From RECM01 sp047921215 (GTDB lineage: Bacteria; Bacteroidota; Rhodothermia; Balneolales; Cyclonatronaceae), in NCBI GenBank assembly GCA_047921215.1, contig JBLRWO010000004.1:62001-126000 (forward strand): a stretch of DNA of 64,000 bases, read 5' to 3'. The notes beneath the pieces are model-generated. The model was not told where the DNA came from. It was given only the letters and a program-made list of their open reading frames with translations, and made no database searches. Positions 7,392-16,183 of this stretch are shown here, piece after piece. Made by a program: the position numbers and the translations under genes. Position 1 is the first letter of the stretch; the number at the start of each line of letters is the position of its first letter.

Positions 7392-10097
7392 ATGAGCATG
7401 AATAAAAATTTCCTCGGCGCTAAAAAACAATTTGACACAGGTAGCGGAAAAGCCAACATGTTCCGGCTTGATGTTCTCGAAAAGGAAGGGCTCACGGTTT
7501 TAAACAAGCTTCCTTTCTCCATCAAGATATTGCTTGAAGCCGTACTTCGCGAGTATGACGACTATGTGGTGACGGGCGATGACATCAAAAAGCTGGCCGC
7601 GTACGATGCCTATAAAATTTCCGAGGATGAGATCCCGTTCAAACCTGCCCGGGTAGTGCTGCAGGATTTTACGGGCGTGCCCGCTGTTGTTGATCTGGCT
7701 TCTCTGCGCACAGCCATGGCAAAAGCCGGCGGCGATCCGCAGAAAATCAATCCGCTGGTACCTGTCGACCTGGTTATTGACCACTCGGTACAGGTCGATA
7801 CGTTTGGTCAGGAATTTGCATTCATGTTCAATGCGCAGAAGGAGTTTGAAAGAAACCGCGAGCGTTACGAATTTCTGCGCTGGGGCCAGAAAGCATTTAA
7901 AAATTTCAGTGTTGTTCCACCGGCCCGCGGCATCGTGCACCAGGTGAACCTGGAATATCTGGCCAAAGGGGTGTGGACCCGCACGGAAAACGGTGAAACC
8001 ATTGTTTATCCCGATTCGCTGGTTGGTACCGACTCGCACACCACAATGATCAATGGTCTCGGTATTCTCGGCTGGGGCGTAGGCGGGATCGAGGCGGAGG
8101 CCGTGATGCTCGGCCAGCCGGTCTATATGCTCATCCCGCAGGTGGTCGGTTTCAAGATCACCGGCAAGCTGCGCGAGGGTGTGACCGCTACCGACCTGAC
8201 CCTCACCATTACCCAGATGCTCCGCAAGAAGGGTGTGGTTGGCAAATTTGTGGAATTTTACGGCGACGGGCTCAGCAGCATGACGCTGCCCGATCGTGCA
8301 ACCATTGCAAACATGGCTCCTGAATACGGGGCTACGGTCGGGTTCTTCCCCATCGATACGGAATCGCTGCGCTACATGCGCCGCACCGGCCGTGATGAAA
8401 ACCTGGTGCAGATGGTTGAGCGCTACACCAAGGAACAGGGCCTTTTCAGAACGGATGAGACCACCGATCCCATCTTCAGTGACACCCTTCACCTGGACCT
8501 TGGCGAGGTGGAAACCTCCCTTGCCGGCCCGAAGCGTCCGCAGGACCGGGTGCCCATGCGCGAGCTGAAACAGTCGTTCAACGAGTCGCTGAAAAGTGAC
8601 AATCCTACCAGCGGATTTGCCCTTACCCCCGAAAAACTGGCAAAAAAAGGAATATTTAAAAACGGACAGGAAGTGGAGATGACCCACGGGGATGTGGTAA
8701 TCGCCGCCATCACCAGCTGTACGAATACATCGAATCCATCCGTAATGCTGGGCGCCGGAATCGTAGCGAAAAAAGCCAACGAGCGTGGGCTCAAAGTACC
8801 GCCTTATGTGAAAACATCGCTGGCGCCGGGCTCGCGCGTGGTTACCTCCTACCTGGATGAAGCCGGGCTTACCGAAGAGCTGAACAAGCTGGGCTTCAAC
8901 CTGGTCGGTTACGGATGCACCACCTGTATCGGAAACTCGGGTCCGCTGCCAGAGCCTGTCGAGAAAGCCATTGCCGAGGGCGAGCTAATTGTGGCGGGCG
9001 TGCTCTCCGGTAACCGGAACTTCGAAGGCCGCATCCATCAGAGTGTGAAGGCCAATTATCTGGCGTCACCGCCCCTTGTGGTTGCCTACGCACTGGCCGG
9101 AACGGTCGATATTGACCTGGCTACCGAACCCATCGGTAAGGATCAGCAGGGTGTAGATGTATATCTGAAGGATATCTGGCCCACAACGGCCGAAATCATG
9201 GAATTCCTGGATAATGCGGTTCGTCCGGATGTGTTCCACAAGATGTATGACGGCATTGCCGATTCGAATGAAGAATGGAACAACATCCCGATTACCGGCG
9301 GGGAGCTTTACAAGTGGAAAGATGATTCCACCTACATTCAGGATCCACCCTTCTTTCAGGACATGTCGGTCGATACAGACGATATCCAACCCATCAAGGA
9401 TGCGCGGGTGCTGGTTCTGGTAGGCGATTCGATCACCACCGACCACATCTCTCCGGCGGGTGCCATCAAAGCGGATACGCCTGCTGGCCGGTATCTCATC
9501 AATAACGGAGTGGAAAAAGCGGATTTTAACTCCTACGGATCACGCCGCGGCAACGACCGGGTGATGACCCGCGGTACTTTTGCCAATGTGAGGCTCCGGA
9601 ACAAACTGGCACCGGGCACTGAAGGTGGCTATACCACCTATTTCCCGACCGATGAAGTGATGTTCATCTACGATGCCTCACAGAAATACCAGGCCGAGGA
9701 TGTTTCGCTGATCGTTATTGCAGGAAAAGAATACGGAACCGGATCCTCGCGCGACTGGGCTGCAAAAGGAACTAATCTGCTTGGTGTAAAAGCGGTTATT
9801 GCCGAAAGCTTCGAGCGAATCCACCGGTCGAACCTGGTGGGTATGGGAGTTCTGCCCCTGCAGTTCAGAGAAGGTGAGCACCCCGAAAAACTCGGCCTCG
9901 ACGGATCTGAGTTTTACTCCATCGATGTTGACAACGCCATCAGGCCGCGCCAGAAAGTGCCCGTAACAGCCCGCAAGACAGACGGCAGCGAGGTGAAATT
10001 CGAGGCGATCTGCCGAATCGATACACCCGTCGAAGTCGACTACTACCGCAATGGAGGCATCCTGCACACCGTGCTGCGCAAATTCATGAAGGAGTAA
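7392..10097 (+). CDS. acnA: Aconitate hydratase, AcnA/IRP1 type
   Basis: Interconverts citrate and isocitrate in the TCA cycle, cytoplasmic, with a [4Fe-4S] cluster. About 901 residues from ATG 7392 (ATG 7398 also possible; a TTG lies at 7383). Cluster cysteines are seen in AITSCTNTSNPSVMLGAG (~residue 442) and YGCTTCIGNSGPL (~507 and 510). DSLVGTDSHTTMINGLGILG, GVLSGNRNFEGRIH and GSSRDWAAKGTNLLG are family signatures; the last belongs to the swivelling C-terminal domain. The length matches E. coli AcnA (891). It is monocistronic and preceded by the hairpin repeats. Confidence 0.98.
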   Translation: MSMNKNFLGAKKQFDTGSGKANMFRLDVLEKEGLTVLNKLPFSIKILLEAVLREYDDYVVTGDDIKKLAAYDAYKISEDEIPFKPARVVLQDFTGVPAVVDLASLRTAMAKAGGDPQKINPLVPVDLVIDHSVQVDTFGQEFAFMFNAQKEFERNRERYEFLRWGQKAFKNFSVVPPARGIVHQVNLEYLAKGVWTRTENGETIVYPDSLVGTDSHTTMINGLGILGWGVGGIEAEAVMLGQPVYMLIPQVVGFKITGKLREGVTATDLTLTITQMLRKKGVVGKFVEFYGDGLSSMTLPDRATIANMAPEYGATVGFFPIDTESLRYMRRTGRDENLVQMVERYTKEQGLFRTDETTDPIFSDTLHLDLGEVETSLAGPKRPQDRVPMRELKQSFNESLKSDNPTSGFALTPEKLAKKGIFKNGQEVEMTHGDVVIAAITSCTNTSNPSVMLGAGIVAKKANERGLKVPPYVKTSLAPGSRVVTSYLDEAGLTEELNKLGFNLVGYGCTTCIGNSGPLPEPVEKAIAEGELIVAGVLSGNRNFEGRIHQSVKANYLASPPLVVAYALAGTVDIDLATEPIGKDQQGVDVYLKDIWPTTAEIMEFLDNAVRPDVFHKMYDGIADSNEEWNNIPITGGELYKWKDDSTYIQDPPFFQDMSVDTDDIQPIKDARVLVLVGDSITTDHISPAGAIKADTPAGRYLINNGVEKADFNSYGSRRGNDRVMTRGTFANVRLRNKLAPGTEGGYTTYFPTDEVMFIYDASQKYQAEDVSLIVIAGKEYGTGSSRDWAAKGTNLLGVKAVIAESFERIHRSNLVGMGVLPLQFREGEHPEKLGLDGSEFYSIDVDNAIRPRQKVPVTARKTDGSEVKFEAICRIDTPVEVDYYRNGGILHTVLRKFMKE

Positions 10098-10140
10098 ACG
10101 CCCTTGTTCCCATTCCCTGTTCTATTGTTCTACTGTTCAA

Positions 10141-11085
10141 TCAGTATTGCTCCAGCGCCTTGATCCGCTTGTCAATCGGCGGGTGTGTTGAGAAAAGGCC
10201 GGTTAGGAACGACATCACTCCGCTCGATTTGTCGGGGGTGTTCTCGATGAACATTTCGGCTACATCGTCCGATTTAATGCCCGCAACGCGGTGGTTTCCG
10301 CTGATTTTGCGCAGGGCACCGGCAAGGGCGAGTGGTTTTTTTGTCATTTCGGCCGCGCCCGCATCGGCCATGTACTCCCGCTTTCGTGAAAGTGCGAACC
10401 GGAAAACGAGGCTGAGCAGATAGGCAATAAAAACGACGAGCACAGCCACGATCATCAGCCTGCCGTCGGTTTTCCTGCCGCGACCCATGCTCGAATAGAA
10501 CATGCTTCTGAACAGCACCTGGGCCGCAAAGGAGAGTATCCCCACAAAAATAATCGAAACAATGAGCAGGCGAACATCCCTGTTCTTGATGTGCATCAGT
10601 TCATGGGCAATCACGCCTTCGAGTTCATCATCATTCAGCCGTTCGATGATGCCCCGTGTTAGCGTAACCGTGTAGGTTTTCTCGTTGATGCCGCTGGCGT
10701 ATGCATTCAGTGCCGGACTTTCGATGATGTTCACCTTCGGCATGGGCATCCCCTCGGCAATGCAGAGGTTCTCTACCAGGTTGTACACCTTCATATTGTT
10801 CCTGCGCTCAAGCGTTTTGGCGCCGGTTGCACTCCGGATGATGCTCGAATGTGCGAAAAAGGCGATCATGAACCAGATGCCAACGCCTATAACCACAAAC
10901 GGTGCCGTACTCAGAAAGGCCTGGTTGGCAGTGCGAACATCCATCTGACCTTCATAGCTGTAGGTGCCCGAAAAATAGATGATGGCCCACACCGTTGCCA
11001 GAATGAGCAGGGGGAAACCCATCAGGATGAGTACAGACCGGATGTTGTTCCTGCGGATCTGTGCCTGTATACCAACGTATGCCAT
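10141..11085 (-). CDS. htpX: HtpX-like M48 membrane zinc metalloprotease
   Basis: 314 residues. Membrane segments are seen at about residues 18-38 and 60-78 and, after the active site, at ~172-192 and ~208-228. The zinc motif HELMH is at residues 161-165 and the third ligand is probably Glu in RKREYMADAGAAEM. Members of this family clip misfolded membrane proteins. lemA lies 5 bp upstream on the same strand; LemA-M48 pairs are common. The C terminus STHPPIDKRIKALEQY is typical of M48B proteins. Confidence 0.93.
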   Translation of the reverse strand: MAYVGIQAQIRRNNIRSVLILMGFPLLILATVWAIIYFSGTYSYEGQMDVRTANQAFLSTAPFVVIGVGIWFMIAFFAHSSIIRSATGAKTLERRNNMKVYNLVENLCIAEGMPMPKVNIIESPALNAYASGINEKTYTVTLTRGIIERLNDDELEGVIAHELMHIKNRDVRLLIVSIIFVGILSFAAQVLFRSMFYSSMGRGRKTDGRLMIVAVLVVFIAYLLSLVFRFALSRKREYMADAGAAEMTKKPLALAGALRKISGNHRVAGIKSDDVAEMFIENTPDKSSGVMSFLTGLFSTHPPIDKRIKALEQY

Positions 11086-11090
11086 ATGGA

Positions 11091-11648
11091 TCAGAAGCTG
11101 ATTTCAGGGGGCTTGTCCATGGAAACCCGGTCGGTGCCGAGGTCAAACATGGCCTGGGCCGAAAAACCGAATGCTCCTGCGAGGAGTACAGCCGGGAATT
11201 TCTGGATTTCGGTATTCAGTTCCTTCGTGGCCGAGTTAAAGAAGCGGCGCGCTGCAGCCAGCTTGTTTTCGACATCGCTGATCTCGGTTTGCAGGTGCTG
11301 GAAATTCTGGTTCGCCTTCAGGTCGGGATAGGCTTCAACCTGTATGGATAGACCACCAAGGGCCTGGGTGAGCTCGTTTTCGGCCGCGATCTTGCCGTCG
11401 ATGGTGTTGGCACTGATCGCCTTCTGCCGGGCCTGGGTGATTTTAGTGAGCAGTTCCGACTCGTGCTTCATATATCCCTTTACCGTGTTCAGAAGCTGAG
11501 GGATCAGGTCGTGACGCTGTTTAAGCTGCACATCGATATCGGCAAAGGCATTCTCGCGCCGGTTACGCAGTGAAACCAGCCGGTTATAGATGGAGATGGT
11601 AAACAGAACCAGTATTACGATGATGCCAAGAAGAATCCAGATAGCCAT
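11091..11648 (-). CDS. lemA: LemA family protein
   Basis: 185 residues. One N-terminal membrane segment (residues ~2-20, WILLGIIVILVLFTISIY), then NRLVSLRNRRENAFADIDVQ and LKQRHDLIPQLLNTVKGYM, the family hallmark, and a long helical bundle ending QAMFDLGT. The LemA domain is expected to project into the periplasm. Its biochemical role is not established; the tight pairing with the M48 protease suggests a membrane quality-control partner. Confidence 0.93.
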   Translation of the reverse strand: MAIWILLGIIVILVLFTISIYNRLVSLRNRRENAFADIDVQLKQRHDLIPQLLNTVKGYMKHESELLTKITQARQKAISANTIDGKIAAENELTQALGGLSIQVEAYPDLKANQNFQHLQTEISDVENKLAAARRFFNSATKELNTEIQKFPAVLLAGAFGFSAQAMFDLGTDRVSMDKPPEISF

Positions 11649-11863
11649 GATAGTTTGATATTAGGTTCGGTTATGTGTACCTGAAATGTTGAGTACCTTT
11701 AAGAAGCTCTGGTACGACCAGGCTGATGAGAAGATACGTATGTTCTGGTAATTGCCGTAACGGAATGTTTAATATTGCATAACCGTTTTTTTTGCAATTC
11801 ATGTTATTTCTGTTAACCTGTAAGTGATTTAGCATATGATGTATCTGTTTAAGCCAATGACTG

Positions 11864-11903
11864 TGCCCATGCCCATGCCCATGTCCATGCCCGTGCCCGT
11901 GCC
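11864..11903 (+). repeat. CCCATG hexanucleotide repeat carrying several in-frame ATG/GTG codons
   Basis: About six and a half copies of a CCCATG-type unit (some read TCCATG or CCCGTG). Every copy puts an ATG or GTG in the frame of the downstream exported protein, about 20-60 bp before its likely start at 11923. Confidence 0.85.
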
Positions 11904-11922
11904 GATTTCCAAAACCCTGACC

Positions 11923-12675
11923 ATGGCCTTGCGTTCCATCCGTTACAGTGTAATGACCACAGCAGCCATTGTCATTATGATACATGCTGCCTATTCCCAG
12001 GATACACAAAGAGCAGTTCAGAACCTCAATTCTTCAGGGGCTACCTCAGGTAACGTGGTGGTTACTTTTAACGAAAGCTATTACGGGATTGAGGGTACCC
12101 CCTATCTTGTTCAGGATTTTGTTTCGGGTGCCTTCCATCAGTCGGGTGCGGGAAGGTACGAAGAGGTCCGTATCAGGTATAACGCCTATGAAGACTGGCT
12201 TGAAGTGATCATCGACAGCGATTCGCTTGTTCTGAAGCCATCTGCAATACGGTCATTCGAGTTCGCAAATAGCGGGGGCAGCCATGTTTACCGGAATGGT
12301 TTCAGCAGCCCTGATGATGGTATTGACAGGGAAAATTACCTTCGGGTGATGCATGATGGAAACATTGTATTCCTGAAAAGGCATATTAAAGAGTTGAAAA
12401 AGGCTGATTTTGACCCGGTATTTAACATAGGTTCCAGGCATGATCAGTTCGTGGATCAGGAGAGGTATTATTCTGCCGGATCAGGTAGCAATCTTATTGA
12501 ACCGGTCCGCATGAGGCGCCGCGATATCCTGAACCTGATGAGTGACAAATCTGATCAGATTGCACGGTATGTTCGCGATAACCGCCTGAATTACCGGTCA
12601 GCTGAGGATGTGGTGAAGATGCTTGAACAGTATGACCGGCTGAAAAATGAGACGGGAGAACAGATCAGAGATTGA
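11923..12675 (+). CDS. Exported protein of unknown function
   Basis: About 250 residues from ATG 11923; the frame is open from ATG 11836 through a Pro-Met repeat that is unlikely to be translated. MALRSIRYSVMTTAAIVIMI leads into HAAYSQD, a Sec signal peptide. The mature part begins DTQRAVQNLNSSGATSGNVV and contains an aromatic, beta-rich region (ESYYGIEGTPYLVQDFVSG) and a C-terminal helical part (RDILNLMSDKSDQIARYVRD, EDVVKMLEQYDRL). I do not recognise the family. It is divergent from lemA and no partner gene is obvious. Confidence 0.7.
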   Translation: MALRSIRYSVMTTAAIVIMIHAAYSQDTQRAVQNLNSSGATSGNVVVTFNESYYGIEGTPYLVQDFVSGAFHQSGAGRYEEVRIRYNAYEDWLEVIIDSDSLVLKPSAIRSFEFANSGGSHVYRNGFSSPDDGIDRENYLRVMHDGNIVFLKRHIKELKKADFDPVFNIGSRHDQFVDQERYYSAGSGSNLIEPVRMRRRDILNLMSDKSDQIARYVRDNRLNYRSAEDVVKMLEQYDRLKNETGEQIRD

Positions 12676-12988
12676 AGATGATTTTTCCTGCTCCCGATTA
12701 TATACTCTTCTGATATCCTGTTTGACAATCGATCACCCCGGTTCTGAATTATGATCTGTTTACGGAGCTGTGAGGTTTTAAAACCATCGCGTTATGTCAC
12801 CAAACCGGTTCGATGCCATCCTGCCAGGTGGTTTCAAAATATCAGGTATGCGCACCGGTTCCGCCATGTTTACGGCAAAACCGGTGTGCATAAAATTTGA
12901 GATGGGGATGGGATTTCCCGATTCAGTAAATCGCATTTCCGCGATTAGTTGGGCATTTCCCCGGATATGTTCAGCCTGAATACGAAAC
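12676..12988. other. Convergent intergenic gap with no recognised feature
   Basis: 313 bp between the ends of two converging genes. Only short, implausible frames occur. I see no hairpin with a T-run, no repeat from the other families and no coding remnant. Confidence 0.5.
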
Positions 12989-14284
12989 TCAGTACTCGAT
13001 TTTTTCAATGAGACCGATAGCCTGATCCCTGTTAATATTGCGGCGGTCGAAACGTTCAATGGTATCCTTGTTGATTTTGTAGACCACCCGGCCGGGCAGT
13101 GCCGAGCGTCTGAACCCGCTTATGGCAACCGAAAGGTAAAGCGATTCACCGGTTTTAAGGGTTGATAAGGTTCGCCCGTAATCGACCATGTACGATTTCA
13201 GGTTGCGCTCGAACAGTTCGAACTCCTCCTGAAGTTTTTCAGGGTCAGGGTAGAGGGCCTCAATACGCGAATTGATCAGGTTCAGCTGCCGGTCCAGATT
13301 GAGACTGTCGCCCGGAAAGTTTTTGGCCATAACCTCAATTTCACGGGCCTGCTGCCGCAGCTGTTCAGCCTGCTGCTCTATCCGCTGTCCCTGTTCCTGA
13401 AGCCGGGCCGCAAGGTTTTCCATGTTGGCAACGGAAAAGACCCCCCTTGCCGACATGCCGCCCTGCATGTTAAAGATGGCTCCGGCCCCGTCAACATAAA
13501 AGTGAGAAACATTACCGCGGAGGCTGATCGACTCACGGTCGTCGGTTTTGAGACCGGTTTCGAGTATTCGGCCGAATATTTCGAGATCCGTTCTCGGGTC
13601 ATCATCCGACATCACTTTCCGTACCACCAGCCTGCGACCGAAGGCCCCATCGTTGAGATTGCCCCGGCGGTAGGCATCAAGGTCAGCAAAAGTGGCCACT
13701 ACCGACATCGACTGCAGCCGGCTTTCGGCCTCGTCACGGTTTCTGAGGCCCGGCAGGAAAACGTGGCCCCGGTTGTTATAGATCACGGCCACCCGGTCGG
13801 TTGGTTTTAACTGATTGATCAGCCCGGCATAATTTTTCATGAATCCGGTAATCTTATCCAGCAAATCATCCGCATTCACATCGGGGAGCGTTGCCCGTCC
13901 TGATGCAGCTTCTCCGGAAAAAAATTCGGTTTCGAGCCGGCGATCCCGTTCTACGACCGCGGTACCATGAAGGCTGTCTCCATTCTGCAGAAACTGGAAG
14001 TTTACGCCCTGCACCCTGAAACCGGGTGAACTTTCGATAAGTACGCCGAATCCCGGCAGATAGAGGGCACTGGCCGCCGATCCGCTGATCCTGATCGTGC
14101 TTTCGTTGTGTGGTGCAAGCAGCCGGTCGAGCACCGACTCCATAATTTCAAGGTCCCGTTTCATCAGGTCCTTGTCGATCCCGCCGTCTTGCCTGGCAGG
14201 GGCAGTGGCGGGTACTAACGCGGTCACTAGAACGACTGCGGCGAGAAATGTACCGTACCATTTCAGTTGTTTATTGCTGTTCAT
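12989..14284 (-). CDS. Exported coiled-coil protein, third gene of a sigma/anti-sigma operon
   Basis: 431 residues. The N terminus MNSNKQLKWYGTFLAAVVLV...VPATAPARQ is a signal peptide. The middle part is beta-rich (SGSAASALYLPGFGVLIESS; GAIFNMQGGMSARGVFSVAN). From ~300 to 370 it is a Gln/Glu-rich coiled coil (LQEQGQRIEQQAEQLRQQAR). No known family was recognised. Its first 14 bp overlap the upstream anti-sigma-like gene, so the two are co-translated. It may be a periplasmic sensor or effector for the sigma system; that is inference from position only. Confidence 0.75.
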   Translation of the reverse strand: MNSNKQLKWYGTFLAAVVLVTALVPATAPARQDGGIDKDLMKRDLEIMESVLDRLLAPHNESTIRISGSAASALYLPGFGVLIESSPGFRVQGVNFQFLQNGDSLHGTAVVERDRRLETEFFSGEAASGRATLPDVNADDLLDKITGFMKNYAGLINQLKPTDRVAVIYNNRGHVFLPGLRNRDEAESRLQSMSVVATFADLDAYRRGNLNDGAFGRRLVVRKVMSDDDPRTDLEIFGRILETGLKTDDRESISLRGNVSHFYVDGAGAIFNMQGGMSARGVFSVANMENLAARLQEQGQRIEQQAEQLRQQAREIEVMAKNFPGDSLNLDRQLNLINSRIEALYPDPEKLQEEFELFERNLKSYMVDYGRTLSTLKTGESLYLSVAISGFRRSALPGRVVYKINKDTIERFDRRNINRDQAIGLIEKIEY

Positions 14285-15173
14285 CCTGTAGCTCCTGGTT
14301 ATAGCTTAATGTTTCAATTAACTGATATATGATGCGGTCGGTCTGGCTGAGCTGTTGGTTTGTCTGCTGTTGAAAATCGGCAAGTTCATGGCCAATAAGC
14401 TGCATGTCGATCATGCGCCTGGTTTCGATGGCTTCGGCATATTCACTGAGGGTCTCCAGCAGCATGATGCGCTGCTGCTCGCGCTCGGCGGCTAGAATCT
14501 CGGAGAACAGTTCCTCCTGCTGGCTGCGCAGTAATTCCAGGGTTTCGTCCTGCAGAAGATAGGTGGGTGTGGCCGAAGGTGAGGGTTGGGTGGTTTCTGC
14601 GGCCCTGTCAGTTCCGAATAGCGACATGCTCATTTCAAAACTGTTGTCGTCCCAGCGCACCTGCAGACCGCTGACTGCTCCAAAAATGAGCAGGCCGAAC
14701 AATACGGCTGCTGCGGCAGAAATGGCACGCGACCAGCCGCTTCCGGGTATCATTCTGAGTTGCGGGTTTCCCCTGTTTTTTGATCCGCCCTCGCTACCCG
14801 AAGCAGCGGGCTTCGATCCAGATCCGACCCCGACCCCTGATCCGGCTTCGGAAGCGGAAGCCAGGTTAGCAGCAGCCTTACTGGTTGACTTCTGTGTTTG
14901 GTAAGCCCGGGCAGTATCATCAGTTGTACCAGTTGTACCAGCCCCGGCCGATGTACCGCTCGCTTCTGCCCGGATGCCGGCTGTATTGACAGTGCCCGGC
15001 GGATTCACCTGCGGTATTCTGGCAAGAATCGCCTGTGCTCGGCGGATGGAGTTGAATTTGATGTTGCTTTCGCGGTCGCTGGCAATCAGGTGCTGAAATT
15101 TGTGGCGTTCATCCTCGCTCATTTCATTATAGAGGTAGCTGATGCAGCGTTCTTCAAATCGTTCAGTATCCAT
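14271..15173 (-). CDS. Anti-sigma-factor-like single-pass membrane protein
   Basis: 300 residues. Residues 1-50 (MDTERFEERCISYLYNEMSE...RHKFQHLI) resemble the small N-terminal domain of anti-sigma factors, though the zinc HXXXCXXC motif is not clear. Residues ~55-150 are a Ser/Gly/Thr/Ala-rich linker. A membrane helix (AISAAAAVLFGLLIFGAVSG) lies at ~155-175, then a periplasmic part with a long Gln/Glu-rich helix. It overlaps the sigma gene by 11 bp and the next gene by 14 bp. Binding of the sigma factor below is inferred from order and topology. Confidence 0.75.
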   Translation of the reverse strand: MDTERFEERCISYLYNEMSEDERHKFQHLIASDRESNIKFNSIRRAQAILARIPQVNPPGTVNTAGIRAEASGTSAGAGTTGTTDDTARAYQTQKSTSKAAANLASASEAGSGVGVGSGSKPAASGSEGGSKNRGNPQLRMIPGSGWSRAISAAAAVLFGLLIFGAVSGLQVRWDDNSFEMSMSLFGTDRAAETTQPSPSATPTYLLQDETLELLRSQQEELFSEILAAEREQQRIMLLETLSEYAEAIETRRMIDMQLIGHELADFQQQTNQQLSQTDRIIYQLIETLSYNQELQDEQQ

Positions 15174-15756
15174 AATCAGTAACTTCCTTGTCGAGGTTTA
15201 ACTCATAAAATATCCGGTTCAGTGATCTGAGGCCATTGTACATTCTCGTTTTTGCCGTATTAACGGGGATGCCGAGGGTATCGGCAATTTCGGTAAACTT
15301 CAGGCCCTGCAGTTCCTTCATAATGACCACACTCCGCTGTTCGTCGGGCAGCATCGACAGTGCGTAATGCAAAAGATGATCCCTCTCCTTGTCGGCGAGT
15401 TGCTTTTCTGGGTCGCCGGCTTTCGACTGGTAGATATCGATCAGGGCAGGACCATTATCACCGGTCTGCTCATCCAGCGAGGTGAAGATCGATCGCGAAT
15501 GCCTGCGCATTTCATCCCTGCACTGGTTCAGGGCAATCCGGTACAGCCAGGCGGTAAACCTGGAGGGTTGTTCAAGAGTATGCAGTTTTTGATACACTTT
15601 GATGAACGTTTTCTGGGTAACATCCTGGGCATCGTCCGGGCTGCTCATATAGCGAAGCACGAAATTATACACAGGCCGTTGCCACCGGTGTATGAGGGTA
15701 TTAAACGCTTCGTCGTCGCCTCCGACAAAAAGCGATACAAGGTTTTCATCATTCAT
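15163..15756 (-). CDS. ECF-type RNA polymerase sigma factor
   Basis: 197 residues from ATG 15756; the frame is open to 15966, but upstream residues come from a repeat and MNDENLVSLFVGGDDEAFN is a normal ECF start. Region 2: RWQRPVYNFVLRYMSSPDDA then QDVTQKTFIKVYQKL, FTAWLYRIALNQCRDEMRR. Region 4: LPDEQRSVVIMKELQGLKFT then EIADTLGIPVNTAKTRMYNG, a helix-turn-helix that reads the -35 element. The following two genes overlap it, forming a sigma/anti-sigma/exported-protein operon. A stress-response role is likely; the signal is unknown. Confidence 0.95.
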   Translation of the reverse strand: MNDENLVSLFVGGDDEAFNTLIHRWQRPVYNFVLRYMSSPDDAQDVTQKTFIKVYQKLHTLEQPSRFTAWLYRIALNQCRDEMRRHSRSIFTSLDEQTGDNGPALIDIYQSKAGDPEKQLADKERDHLLHYALSMLPDEQRSVVIMKELQGLKFTEIADTLGIPVNTAKTRMYNGLRSLNRIFYELNLDKEVTDYGY

Positions 15757-15865
15757 ACTTAAATATAGTACCATTTGCAGCAAACACAGCCAGCCAATCC
15801 AACCGCAGTAAAGGTATGACGACTGGAATCGGGAAATAGTTTGCCCGTCACTGCTCATTTTTTTT

Positions 15866-16045
15866 GGAGCAAATGTCTTCTGTAAAGACTTGCTCCGGGG
15901 GCTTTTTAAAAAGCCGCCACGTGCCTCGACTTCGGTCTTCGATGCTCTCAGACCTGCGCCCGGCATGACGTGGAGGTGTGCTCAGACCTGCGCCCTTCGA
16001 CTCCACTGCGTTGCGCTCTGGCCATGCCCGGCATGACAAGAAAGT
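15866..16045. repeat. REP-like repeats with strong hairpins upstream of acs
   Basis: First a bipartite hairpin at 15866-15896 (GGAGCAA/TTGCTCC outside, GTCTT/AAGAC inside), then a near-palindrome at 15897-15918 (GGGGGC-TTTTTAAAAA-GCCGCC) followed by CACGTGCCTCGACTTCGG and CCTGCGCCCGGCATGACG. The palindrome plus CACGTG plus C(T/C)TCGACT order recurs at 47.1 and 60.6 kb. It separates the divergent sigma and acs genes. Confidence 0.7.
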
Positions 16046-16050
16046 CTCAA

Positions 16051-16092
16051 TACCCACTACTCAGTACTCAATACTCAATACTCAATACTCTT
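16051..16092. repeat. TACTCAA heptanucleotide tandem repeat
   Basis: Six consecutive 7-mers: TACCCAC, TACTCAG, three perfect TACTCAA, TACTCTT. It ends ~90 bp before the acs start. A 7-bp period is prone to slippage and would change spacing if it lay inside a promoter. Confidence 0.85.
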
Positions 16093-16183
16093 CATTACTC
16101 CCTTGTCAATATACCCGCCAATGGTTAACATTGGGCTTTGAAACCGGACAAAAGGATTTTAGATATAAATGGAGGAATCATCG

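Noticed and set aside
7500..8687. Long frame on the minus strand (395 codons)
   Set aside because: Lies wholly opposite acnA, whose product is unmistakable; no family signature in the reverse frame.
11671..12009. His/Gly-rich minus-strand frame
   Set aside because: The (GH)n run is only the reverse reading of the CCCATG repeat; no start context or family.
15858..15896. Intrinsic terminator at the T-run plus hairpin
   Set aside because: The T-run precedes the hairpin on the plus strand and reads as A on the minus strand, so neither direction gives hairpin-then-T.
15757..15966. N-terminal extension of the sigma factor
   Set aside because: Translates a repeat and hairpin; the family start is at 15756.
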